A stretch of DNA of 38,821 bases, taken from positions 1 to 38,821 of the forward strand of contig CAYVMN010000011.1 in the NCBI GenBank assembly GCA_964452575.1. Direction: 5' to 3'. Below the pieces are notes generated by a model. It was given only the letters and a program-made list of their open reading frames with translations. It was not told where the DNA came from and did no database searches. Positions 15,677 to 22,942 of the stretch are shown piece after piece. The stretch is from CAYVMN01 sp964452575. GTDB lineage: Bacteria; Desulfobacterota; DSM-4660; Desulfatiglandales; Desulfatiglandaceae. Position numbers and translations under genes: made by a program. Within the stretch, counting starts at the first letter, position 1; each line of letters starts with the position of its first letter.

Positions 15677-16087
15677 ATGAAATCAGAGAGACGAGTCAGG
15701 GTGATGGTAGCCAAACCGGGTCTGGATGGACATGATCGAGGGGCAAGGATTATCGCCAGGGCCTATCGTGATGCAGGTTTTGAGGTGGTCTACACCGGGC
15801 TCCATCAGACCCCTGAAGAGATCGTTGAGGCCGCCATCCAGGAAGATGTGGATATGATAGGCCTGTCCAGTCTGGCCGGTGCACACAAGTATCTCTTTCC
15901 TAGGACCCTTGAGCTCCTCCGGGAGCGGGGGGCTGGTGATATCGTTGTGTGCGGGGGAGGGATTGTCCCGGATGATGATATTGTGATGCTAAAGGAGGCA
16001 GGGATAAGAAAGATCTTTACACCTGGGACGACCTTGGAAGAGATCGTTAGATGGGTTAAGGAAAATGTAATACCTAGAGGAAGATAA
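15677..16087 (+). CDS. icmB: B12-binding small subunit of the acyl-CoA mutase
   Basis: A 136-residue cobalamin-binding domain (flavodoxin-like). The base-off/His-on signature is GLDGHDRG, with Asp17-x-His19-x-x-Gly22; His19 ligates cobalt from below. LSSLAGAH (about 63-70) and CGGGIVPDDD (about 91-100) are the other two conserved loops around the nucleotide tail. ATG 15677 is preceded by GAGGAG. The longer in-frame ORF starts inside the large-subunit gene and adds unrelated residues. Twenty-two bases separate it from the large subunit and six from MeaB, so the three form one transcription unit and presumably one holoenzyme plus chaperone. Confidence 0.92.
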   Translation: MKSERRVRVMVAKPGLDGHDRGARIIARAYRDAGFEVVYTGLHQTPEEIVEAAIQEDVDMIGLSSLAGAHKYLFPRTLELLRERGAGDIVVCGGGIVPDDDIVMLKEAGIRKIFTPGTTLEEIVRWVKENVIPRGR

Positions 16088-16093
16088 GCCATT

Positions 16094-17062
16094 ATGGAAA
16101 ATGTCGTTCAAAAGGTAGTAGCTGGAGATGTGAGATCCGTTGCGCGTCTTATCAGGGACATAGATGATGGGATGCCAGAGGTAAGAGAGGTCTTAAAAGG
16201 GCTTTATCCTCACACGGGAAGGGGGTACGTGATTGGGATTACCGGTGCCCCCGGTGTCGGCAAGAGTACATTAGTCGATCAGATGGTCAGCCATCTAAGA
16301 AGAAGGGATAAGACTGTCGGCGTCCTTGCCGTTGATCCCACAAGTCCCTTTAGCGGAGGGGCCATACTTGGCGATCGGGTAAGGATGCAACGACACAGCA
16401 TGGATCCTGGGGTGTTTATCCGTTCGATGGCCACACGCGGTCATTTCGGAGGACTGACACAGTCCACCCGCAGCGCCATCGATGTCCTGGATGCAATGGG
16501 AAAGGACTATATTATAGTTGAGACCGTGGGGGTCGGGCAGGATGAGGTGGATGTCGTAAGGACGGCTCATACCACCGTTATTGTGGTGATTCCCGGAATG
16601 GGAGACGACATCCAGGCCATTAAGGCAGGTATTCTTGAGACCGGGGATATATTTGTTATCAACAAGGCAGATCGGGAAGGGACGGACAAGACACTCAGCG
16701 ATCTACGGTTGATGATAGACATGGATCAAAAGAAATACGAAGGGGGGAAATGGAAGCCGCCCATTGTGAAGACTGAAGCGGTACTTGATAAGGGGGTGGA
16801 AGAGTTCCTGGAAGAGGTGGAGAAACACAAGAGGTACATTACAGAGATCACAAAGGGCCTGAAATTGAGAAAGAGTAAAGACAAGGTGCGAGAGGAACTG
16901 GGAGAGATGGTAAAGAATCGACTCATCGAAGAGGTCCTCGGAAGACTTACTGAAACGGGAGATTTTGAAAGGGCTGTGCAGGCCATTCTGGATGGAAAGA
17001 AGGACCCGTACACGGCCTGCGATGACCTGGTCCTTCCCCGGGTGGGCCTTGATGGGAGTTAA
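16094..17062 (+). CDS. meaB: MeaB-type GTPase, mutase chaperone
   Basis: A 322-residue G3E-family GTPase. Walker A is GAPGVGKS (51-58), the metal-binding block is DPTSPFSGGAILGDR (81-95), ETVGVGQ (143-149) is the switch region, and NKAD (190-193) gives guanine specificity. MeaB gates loading of adenosylcobalamin into acyl-CoA mutases and protects them from inactivation. It lies six bases after the B12-binding subunit, the usual order. MeaB homologues serve methylmalonyl-, isobutyryl- and ethylmalonyl-CoA mutases alike, so it does not itself settle which mutase this is. Length and motifs are normal. Confidence 0.95.
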   Translation: MENVVQKVVAGDVRSVARLIRDIDDGMPEVREVLKGLYPHTGRGYVIGITGAPGVGKSTLVDQMVSHLRRRDKTVGVLAVDPTSPFSGGAILGDRVRMQRHSMDPGVFIRSMATRGHFGGLTQSTRSAIDVLDAMGKDYIIVETVGVGQDEVDVVRTAHTTVIVVIPGMGDDIQAIKAGILETGDIFVINKADREGTDKTLSDLRLMIDMDQKKYEGGKWKPPIVKTEAVLDKGVEEFLEEVEKHKRYITEITKGLKLRKSKDKVREELGEMVKNRLIEEVLGRLTETGDFERAVQAILDGKKDPYTACDDLVLPRVGLDGS

Positions 17063-17111
17063 CAAGATATGCCGGATCAGGATGGCATGAGCAGGGGGGG
17101 GCTGAATTCCC

Positions 17112-17345
17112 ATGCAGGCTATTTTTTGGTGGATACGACAGGTCATTCTTACGTTGGCGGGCTGCTTTTTCCTGATCTTTGGGATTCACGTATTGAAGGC
17201 GGCCTATCAACTGGAAGATCCCGGGTACTTTGTCATGGCCTTTTTCGCCTCAAATTTGATTATCCTTATTAGTGCCACTCTACTGCTCGGTTTTATCTTT
17301 CGCATGGTGGCTGCATATAGAAATTCCAAAGGTGGCGGGAAATAA
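17112..17345 (+). CDS. Small two-helix membrane protein, unknown
   Basis: A 77-residue hydrophobic protein that I do not recognise. Two membrane helices are evident, about residues 8-28 (IRQVILTLAGCFFLIFGIHV) and 41-62 (VMAFFASNLIILISATLLLG), joined by a short loop QLEDPG. It ends in a basic, glycine-rich tail (YRNSKGGGK). It lies 49 bases after meaB on the same strand and is the last gene before a 280-base gap, so it probably belongs to the mutase operon. A G-rich stretch upstream may serve as ribosome-binding site. The amphipathic pattern and position support a real gene, but this is not certain. Confidence 0.55.
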   Translation: MQAIFWWIRQVILTLAGCFFLIFGIHVLKAAYQLEDPGYFVMAFFASNLIILISATLLLGFIFRMVAAYRNSKGGGK

Positions 17346-17631
17346 CAGACCGTCGATATAGGCCGACAGCGTAAGATTCAAGCCAGGTTCTTGAACTCGC
17401 GCCGGCAGACGGGCACAAAGATAATGTATACCTAAAAACTGCAATCACCTTTTAGCAATTAGCAGTTAGCTTAAAGGCCTCAAGCATTTGCATGGCTTGT
17501 CCGTATATTGGAACTCTCATTTTTTGATGCCAACTCATTTCGCCTTAAGTACTTGAAACAATATTGCTAATCGCTAACGGCTAACCGCTAATTGCATCTT
17601 TTGGGGTATGCTTGATGTGGAGGTAATAAAA
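17346..17631. other. Intergenic region with regulator promoter area and inverted repeat
   Basis: About 285 bases without a gene between the mutase operon and the XRE-cupin regulator. It holds the inverted repeat of TTAGC-like units (17455-17595) and the GGAGG ribosome-binding site of the regulator at 17619-17623. No convincing promoter pair was seen. Confidence 0.4.
17455..17595. repeat. Inverted repeat of TTAGC-like units
   Basis: GCAATTAGCAGTTAGC at 17455-17470 is the inverted copy, 15 of 16 bases, of GCTAACCGCTAATTGC at 17580-17595. The right arm is extended by two further degenerate copies of the same unit (GCTAATCGCTAACG). The loop is about 109 bases. It could be a miniature mobile or regulatory repeat. 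Confidence 0.6.
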
Positions 17632-18180
17632 ATGGCGCGTCAGAAAAAACCACAGTCAATTGGAAAAAGGCTCATGAAGTTGAGAAAAGAAAAGGGCCTC
17701 ACCCTAAAACACCTGGCAAATGAGACGGGTCTGACCTCAAAATATATCTCTGGGGTGGAAAGTGGGGAGCTGATGCCGCCGGTATCCGTCATTCTCCAGC
17801 TCTCAAGGGCGCTTGAGATCGATTCGAGCATCCTTTTGAGGGAAGAGAAGAGGCGTGCAGGCAAGAAGTCGGCCGATGACTATCAAAAGAGGACAGAGGC
17901 CTATAGTTATGAAACTCTCACTCCAGAGGCAAGACACAAACACCTCAAGGCCTTTAAAATCTTGATCGATCCCAAGTCGGAGCATAAAGCGGTCAGCTAT
18001 CAGCACATAGGCGAGGAGTTTCAGTATGTCCTGAAGGGGAAGGTTGAGGTGATGGTTGGAGATAACAAGAACGTCCTTGGCCCGGGCGAGTGTCTGCATT
18101 TCAACTCTTCCATTGTCCATAAACTACGTAATATCAGCTCAGAACAGGCTGAACTTATAGTTGTACTTTATACCCCATAG
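17632..18180 (+). CDS. XRE-family regulator with C-terminal cupin domain
   Basis: A 182-residue transcription factor. Residues 11-65 form an XRE helix-turn-helix (GKRLMKLRKEKGLTLKHLAN, then TGLTSKYISGVESG). Residues about 105-180 form a small cupin barrel (HIGEEFQYVLKGKVEVMVGD, PGECLHFNSSIVHKLRNIS), which usually senses a small ligand. ATG 17632 is chosen because GGAGG lies eight bases upstream; the upstream in-frame ATG at 17608 has none. It is followed 49 bases later by an acyl-CoA dehydrogenase and sits after the mutase operon, so it plausibly controls one or both. The effector might be an acyl-CoA or organic acid; that is inference. Confidence 0.9.
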   Translation: MARQKKPQSIGKRLMKLRKEKGLTLKHLANETGLTSKYISGVESGELMPPVSVILQLSRALEIDSSILLREEKRRAGKKSADDYQKRTEAYSYETLTPEARHKHLKAFKILIDPKSEHKAVSYQHIGEEFQYVLKGKVEVMVGDNKNVLGPGECLHFNSSIVHKLRNISSEQAELIVVLYTP

Positions 18181-18229
18181 TTCCCGACAGTGGGCCCTGC
18201 CTCAGGCGGGATGCCTAGGATTAAAGGCT

Positions 18230-19372
18230 ATGGCCTATCAACTTACCGAAGAACAGCAGATGATCCAGGCAATGGTCAGAGATTTTGCCAGGGAGGAGAT
18301 CCTCCCGACGGCCGCAGAGAGGGATAGGACCGGAGAATTCCCGGCGGAAATCATTAAGAAAATGGGTGAACTAGGCCTTATGGGGATGAGTGTGCCGGCC
18401 CAGTACAATGGTGCAGGGGTCGATACCGTAAGCTACTCAGTGGCCCTGCAAGAGGTGGCATATGCCTGTGCCTCCACTGCCGTGGTCATGTCTGTGCATA
18501 ACTCGGTGGCCTGCGGTCCTATTTATCTCTACGGATCTGAGTACTTGAAAGAGATGTACCTCAAGCCCCTTGCGAGGGGGGAAAAGATCGGGTCCTTTGC
18601 TCTCACGGAGGCAGGTGCCGGCTCTGATCCGGCAAGTCAGAAGTCTAAGGCATTTAGGGATGGAGACGATTATGTGATCAACGGCACCAAAATGTTCATA
18701 ACGACGGGAAAGAACTCTGACATTACGGTTGTAACTGCCTATACGGACACGGCCAAGAGGCACCGCGGAATAAGCGCCTTTGTGGTTGAGAAGGGTGCCC
18801 CTGGGTTTTATGTGGGAAAAGAGGAAGAAAAGATGGGGCTTCGGGCCTCTGATACGGTGGAGTTGATCTTTGATGATTGCCGGGTACCCGCCGAAAATTT
18901 ATTGGGACAGGAGGGGGACGGCTTCGTCATTGCCATGGCATCTCTGGATGGGGGACGCATCGGGATCGCCTCTCAATCCGTGGGCCTGGCGCAGGCATGC
19001 CTTGATGCGGCCGTGGGTTATGCCAAGGAGCGAGTTCAGTTTAATAAACCGATCGCCAGGTTTCAGGGGATACGCTGGATGATTGCAGATATGGCTACCC
19101 AGCTGGAGGCGGCTAGGCTCCTTACATTTAATGCGGCCGCCATGAAGGACCGGGGAGAAAGCTTTTCCGCCGCTGCTTCGATGGCAAAGGTCTTTGCCTC
19201 TGAGACTGCAAATAAGGTGGCCTATCAGGCCCTTCAGATCCACGGAGGGTATGGCTACATCCAGGACTTCCCTCTGGAGAGGTATTATAGGGACGTCAGG
19301 GTCTTTACCATCTACGAGGGGACCTCGGAGATTCAGAGGAGGGTGATTGCCAACCATGTAATAGGCAAATAG
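18230..19372 (+). CDS. Second short-chain acyl-CoA dehydrogenase
   Basis: A 380-residue acyl-CoA dehydrogenase, the same length as the one in the mutase operon and similar in all blocks: MAYQLTEEQQMIQAMVRDFA, ALTEAGAGSD (124-133), FITTG (156-160), and RDVRVFTIYEGTSEIQRRVI with catalytic Glu363. The ATG at 18230 starts the canonical N-terminus; the ORF extends 23 residues upstream into the regulator gene without support. The ribosome-binding site is weak (AAAGG close to the ATG). Its position behind a ligand-sensing regulator suggests a related but differently controlled substrate, for example isobutyryl- or 2-methylbutyryl-CoA. This cannot be decided from sequence. Confidence 0.92.
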   Translation: MAYQLTEEQQMIQAMVRDFAREEILPTAAERDRTGEFPAEIIKKMGELGLMGMSVPAQYNGAGVDTVSYSVALQEVAYACASTAVVMSVHNSVACGPIYLYGSEYLKEMYLKPLARGEKIGSFALTEAGAGSDPASQKSKAFRDGDDYVINGTKMFITTGKNSDITVVTAYTDTAKRHRGISAFVVEKGAPGFYVGKEEEKMGLRASDTVELIFDDCRVPAENLLGQEGDGFVIAMASLDGGRIGIASQSVGLAQACLDAAVGYAKERVQFNKPIARFQGIRWMIADMATQLEAARLLTFNAAAMKDRGESFSAAASMAKVFASETANKVAYQALQIHGGYGYIQDFPLERYYRDVRVFTIYEGTSEIQRRVIANHVIGK

Positions 19373-19420
19373 GGCGTGAATCAGGACTTGAAAGACTCTA
19401 ACAGGGGAGGTGAAGCCGGA

Positions 19421-20704
19421 TCATTTGAGCTCCTGAAAGGTATTCATTGCACACCTGATGGTCTTCTGGATCATCTCTTGGGTGTGTGCGGTGGAGACAA
19501 AGCCGGCTTCAAAAGGGGAGGGGGCGAGGTAGATCCCCTGCTCCAGCATCCCTTGGTAATAGGCCTTGAATAGGTCCTGGTCGCTTGCCTTGGCTGATCT
19601 AAAATCCGTCACCGGGTACGGGGTAAAAAAGAGCGTACCCATTGACCCGATACGGTTTATTACAGAGGGGATGCCGGCGGCCCTGGCCGCCTCCTCAAGG
19701 CCTGAAAAGAGCATGTTGGCCTTTTCTTCAAGCTCCCTGTAAATGCCCTCTCTCTTGAGGACCCTAAGGGTTGCCAGGCCCGCGGCCATAGCCAACGGGT
19801 TGCCTGAAAGGGTCCCTGCCTGGTATACATCCCCTTCAGGGGCCATCTTCGACATGATCCCCTTTTTTCCGCCGTATGCCCCCACCGGCAAACCACCCCC
19901 GATGATCTTACCGAGACACGTGAGATCGGGCATAACCCCGAAGAGCTCCTGTGCCCCTCCAGGGGCTACACGAAAGCCACTTATCACCTCGTCAAATATG
20001 AGCAGTGCCCCGTTTTCCCTCGTAATCTTTGAAAGGCCTTGGAGGTATCCCGGCTGCGGAACAACCACCCCCATATTTCCAGGGACCGGCTCAACAATAA
20101 CCGCTGCGATCTCCTGGCCAAACTTCTGAAAGGCCTCGCCGACAACCTCCAGGTCATTGAACGGGAGAGAGATGGTATGCCCGGCTAGATCTTTCGGGAC
20201 TCCCGGGCTACCCGGAATGCCCAATGTCGCAACCCCAGACCCAGCCGATACCAGGAGGCTATCAGCGTGGCCGTGGTAGCAGCCATCAAATTTGATCAGC
20301 TTTTCCCTTCCGGTATATCCCCTGGCAAGGCGTATGGCACTCATGGCGGCCTCTGTCCCTGAATTGACCATTCGGACCATCTCGATGGACGGCACCATTT
20401 CAACAATTGTCTCTGCCATCAGTACTTCCCGCTCCGTTGGTGCCCCATAACTTGTGCCTAGCCCTATAGTCTCCTCCAATGATTTGACCACCTCAGGATG
20501 GCAGTGGCCCAGGATCATTGGACCCCAGGAACACACGTAATCGATATAGTCGTTTCCATCCGCATCCCAAAGCAGGGCCCCGTTTGCCCTGGCAATGAAT
20601 GGAGGTTCAATCCCAACGGATTTTCCTGCCCTGACGGGGCTGTTTACTCCACCCGGGATACACCTATTGGCCCTTTTAAACAGAAGCCCGGATCTTTGTC
20701 TCAT
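19421..20704 (-). CDS. hemL: Glutamate-1-semialdehyde 2,1-aminomutase
   Basis: A 427-residue PLP enzyme that converts glutamate-1-semialdehyde to 5-aminolevulinate, the first tetrapyrrole precursor. Hallmarks are the N-terminal RCIPGGVNSPVRAG (14-27), VNSGTEAAMSAIRLARG (113-129), IFDEVISGFR (236-245), and the Schiff-base Lys266 in CLGKIIGGGLPVGAYGG. It also has the YQAGTLSGNPLAMAAG block and the expected length. AGGAGACAAGAG lies directly before the ATG. It is downstream of the siroheme-decarboxylase subunit gene on the same strand, 99 bases apart, so tetrapyrrole genes are grouped here. It converges on the acyl-CoA dehydrogenase gene with 48 bases between. Confidence 0.96.
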   Translation of the reverse strand: MRQRSGLLFKRANRCIPGGVNSPVRAGKSVGIEPPFIARANGALLWDADGNDYIDYVCSWGPMILGHCHPEVVKSLEETIGLGTSYGAPTEREVLMAETIVEMVPSIEMVRMVNSGTEAAMSAIRLARGYTGREKLIKFDGCYHGHADSLLVSAGSGVATLGIPGSPGVPKDLAGHTISLPFNDLEVVGEAFQKFGQEIAAVIVEPVPGNMGVVVPQPGYLQGLSKITRENGALLIFDEVISGFRVAPGGAQELFGVMPDLTCLGKIIGGGLPVGAYGGKKGIMSKMAPEGDVYQAGTLSGNPLAMAAGLATLRVLKREGIYRELEEKANMLFSGLEEAARAAGIPSVINRIGSMGTLFFTPYPVTDFRSAKASDQDLFKAYYQGMLEQGIYLAPSPFEAGFVSTAHTQEMIQKTIRCAMNTFQELK

Positions 20705-20768
20705 CTCTTGTCTCCTAATGCTGGCCTACGGCCCCAACCGAAATAGTGTCCGGTGGGAAGTGAGCAGA

Positions 20769-20784
20769 TTTCAGAGGTCTGAAA
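20769..20784. repeat. Palindrome between ahbB and hemL
   Basis: TTTCAGAGGTCTGAAA is a 7-bp perfect inverted repeat with a 2-base centre, located in the 99-base spacer between the two minus-strand tetrapyrrole genes. It is short enough to be an operator, or a small hairpin in the transcript. There is no T-tract. Confidence 0.4.
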
Positions 20785-20803
20785 CCCTTTGGCCCCGGGA
20801 AGG

Positions 20804-21289
20804 CTAAAAATACTCCATGCTTGTCTTTTTGAACTCCCTCTCGCTAAAGAGGAGCACGTAGTTATCCATGCCGGTTGAGAGGGACATGCGCTGCGCGATC
20901 TCATAGCATTGCTCGTGATTGCTTCCGTGTATCATAGTATATATGTTATATGGCCAATCCCTTTGTGGTCTCCTCTGATAGCAGTGGGTTACCTCCCTGA
21001 ACCTGGCCATTACCTTGCCAATCTCCTCCACTAGCTCATCCGGCACTACCCAGGCAACCATCGCGTTTGAACTAAATCCTGCCTCCTGGTGGCGTAGGGT
21101 GGCCCCAAAGCGCCTGAGGATGCCTCGTTTCCTGAGGTCAATGACCCGGTAAATGAACTCTTCCTCTGTCATACCGACCACCCGGGCCAAGGCCGCGTAA
21201 GGTCTAGGCACAAGGGGTATGTCTCCCTGGATGCTGCTGATAACCCTCTTGTCCAATTCGTCTATCATGCGGGATGTCCCTTTTGCCAT
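20804..21289 (-). CDS. ahbB: Siroheme decarboxylase subunit, AhbB-like (Lrp/AsnC fold)
   Basis: A 161-residue protein with an Lrp/AsnC-like winged helix (IDELDKRVISSIQGDIPLVP, then a helix-turn-helix to RRFGATLRHQEAGFSSNAMV) and an AsnC-type ligand domain. The blocks GFSSNAMVAWVVP, VTHCYQRRPQRDWPYNIYTM and IHGSN are typical of AhbA/AhbB, which remove acetate side chains from siroheme in the alternative heme and heme d1 pathways. They argue against a DNA-binding regulator. Neighbouring hemL supports a tetrapyrrole role. The partner AhbA and the radical SAM enzymes AhbC/AhbD are not in the window. The start may be ATG 21289, or ATG 21268, which has AAAAGGG upstream and gives the usual MIDELD start. 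Confidence 0.88.
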   Translation of the reverse strand: MAKGTSRMIDELDKRVISSIQGDIPLVPRPYAALARVVGMTEEEFIYRVIDLRKRGILRRFGATLRHQEAGFSSNAMVAWVVPDELVEEIGKVMARFREVTHCYQRRPQRDWPYNIYTMIHGSNHEQCYEIAQRMSLSTGMDNYVLLFSEREFKKTSMEYF

Positions 21290-21321
21290 GACCCTTCTTC
21301 ACCTCGAAGTTGAGAGGACCT

Positions 21322-21338
21322 CCTGACGGAAGGTCAGG
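21322..21338 (-). promoter_or_regulatory. Small hairpin in the ahbB leader
   Basis: CCTGAC (21322-21327) and GTCAGG (21333-21338) pair around a 5-base loop in the predicted ahbB 5' untranslated region, between its promoter and start codon. It could affect translation or be incidental. Confidence 0.3.
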
Positions 21339-21347
21339 GCTCACGTG

Positions 21348-21376
21348 GGAATATCGGATAGACCAGTTGTTGTCAA
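21348..21376 (-). promoter_or_regulatory. Predicted sigma70-type promoter of ahbB-hemL
   Basis: On the minus strand TTGACA (21376-21371) and TATTCC (21353-21348) are separated by 17 bases, about 60 bases upstream of the ahbB start. The -35 is perfect; the -10 matches at the first two positions and is weaker elsewhere. Confidence 0.45.
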
Positions 21377-21459
21377 GCCGAATATTTGCTATTTATAAGG
21401 CTTGAAATAATCGAAATGATACTATATTTAGGGTGGTGGTCTTAGTGGGGGTCGCAAGG

Positions 21460-21831
21460 ATGTATGGTTTTCAGAAAATCGTGGAAAAGAGGATCCAGGA
21501 GGCATTAGAGAGGGGAGACTTTGATGATCTTCCAGGCCAGGGCAAGCCCATGGAGTTTGAAGATGACAGCATGGTGCCGGAGGATCTCAGGCTGGCATAC
21601 AAGGTCCTCAAGAATGCGGGTTGTCTCCCACCAGAACTGCAACTCAAGAAGGAGATCCGGCAGATGGAGGACTTGCTTGAGAGCATTCCGGATGAAAGGG
21701 AGAAATATCATCAGATAAAAAAGATCAATTACAGAATTATGAAGCTGAAGATCATAGGAAAGAAATCGCCACTTCTCAAGGAAAAGGAAATCTATTACAA
21801 GAAACTGGTTGATAAGTTTGGCAAGAAGTGA
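21460..21831 (+). CDS. DUF1992 (DnaJ-homologue subfamily C member 28-like) protein
   Basis: A 123-residue soluble, charged protein. IVEKRIQEALERGDFDDLPG followed by QGKP (residues 7-30) is the DUF1992 signature, followed by EDLRLAYKVLKNAGCLPPEL and a long basic helix. The family occurs in bacteria and, fused to a J domain, in eukaryotes; no biochemical role is established. The start at ATG 21460 gives the usual short N-terminus; an upstream GTG at 21433 would add nine hydrophobic residues. It is 15 bases before livM, so it may be transcribed with the transporter, but a shared function is doubtful. Confidence 0.88.
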   Translation: MYGFQKIVEKRIQEALERGDFDDLPGQGKPMEFEDDSMVPEDLRLAYKVLKNAGCLPPELQLKKEIRQMEDLLESIPDEREKYHQIKKINYRIMKLKIIGKKSPLLKEKEIYYKKLVDKFGKK

Positions 21832-21846
21832 AAGGGCAATAATGCC

Positions 21847-22896
21847 ATGGACATGAAGCGGGATTACTATGAAGATATTCAACTCCTGGACAGCGGGGTC
21901 CTCTGGTTCTGGTTCATTATGCTCCTGGCTTCCCTTGCCATCTTTCCACTCCTGGTGCCCAACTACTACATTTACATGGTCAACTACATGGCCATAAATG
22001 TCATAGTCACGGTGGGGCTGAATATACTTGTGGGATATACGGGGCAGATATCCTTAGGCCATGCAGGCTTTTTTGCTATAGGCGCCTATTCTACGGTCCT
22101 TCTGATGATCAACTTGCATTTCCCATTCCTGCTGGCCCTAGTGCTTGGTGCCCTCATAGCCGCATTTTTCGGCTTTATCCTCGGACTGCCAGCCCTCAGG
22201 CTGGAAGGCCCCTATCTTGCGATAGCCACACTCGGATTCGGAATGGCCATTACTCAGGTTATTGGGCGATGGCAGCTGTTCGGCGGGAGGATGGGGCTCG
22301 AGGCCCCCAAACTAAGTCTTGGATCCTATGTCATGAACAGCGATAGGGCCCTCTATTTCCTGATCATTCCCATTACATTTTTCCTGGTTATGGCGGCTCG
22401 AAACCTGATGAAGACAAGGGTCGGGAGGGCATTTATCGCCATCAGAGACAGCGATATCGCAGCCGAGACCATGGGGGTAAATCTAACGCTCTACAAGACA
22501 CTGGCCTTTGCCGTCAGTGCCTTTTACACAGGGATTGCCGGAGGATTGATGGCCTTTGTGTTGGGCTTCATAAATCCGAGCTCTTTCAACTTTATCCTCT
22601 CCATATATTTCCTCGCGTTTGTGATTGTTGGGGGACTGGGTTCTATTTTCGGCTCTATCATGGGCGGGGTCGTAATGACGTGGCTCATGCTTGTCCTGGA
22701 TAAGGTCCAGGAACTCCCGTATCTGGGTGAAGCATTGGTCTCGTTTTCAGAAAAATGGATGAACGCTGCAGGCCTTCCTAATGTAGCAAGTATTATTTTT
22801 GGCCTGATTATTATTCTCCTTGTAGTGTTCGAGCCGTTGGGACTTTACGGCTTCTGGATAAGGACCAAGATCTATTGGAAGACCTGGCCCTTTTGA
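21847..22896 (+). CDS. livM: Branched-chain amino acid/carboxylate ABC transporter permease LivM
   Basis: A 349-residue inner-membrane permease with about ten hydrophobic segments. The signature NILVGYTGQISLGHAGFFAI (about 57-76) identifies the LivM family, and GGLGSIFGSIMGG near residue 265 is the second conserved loop. It pairs with LivH to form the translocation pore. The first 25 residues are hydrophilic, as in many LivM proteins. livH follows 46 bases later, then livG and livF. An acyl-CoA ligase within the cluster suggests that the imported compound is a carboxylic acid rather than, or besides, an amino acid. Confidence 0.94.
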   Translation: MDMKRDYYEDIQLLDSGVLWFWFIMLLASLAIFPLLVPNYYIYMVNYMAINVIVTVGLNILVGYTGQISLGHAGFFAIGAYSTVLLMINLHFPFLLALVLGALIAAFFGFILGLPALRLEGPYLAIATLGFGMAITQVIGRWQLFGGRMGLEAPKLSLGSYVMNSDRALYFLIIPITFFLVMAARNLMKTRVGRAFIAIRDSDIAAETMGVNLTLYKTLAFAVSAFYTGIAGGLMAFVLGFINPSSFNFILSIYFLAFVIVGGLGSIFGSIMGGVVMTWLMLVLDKVQELPYLGEALVSFSEKWMNAAGLPNVASIIFGLIIILLVVFEPLGLYGFWIRTKIYWKTWPF

Positions 22897-22942
22897 GATG
22901 TTATTGACCTGCCACAACCTTAGTCGCTTAAGGGGTAGATAG

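Noticed and set aside
20804..21289. AsnC/Lrp transcriptional regulator
   Set aside because: The ligand-domain blocks (SNAMVAW, THCYQR, WPYNIYTMIHG) are those of siroheme decarboxylase, and hemL is next door.
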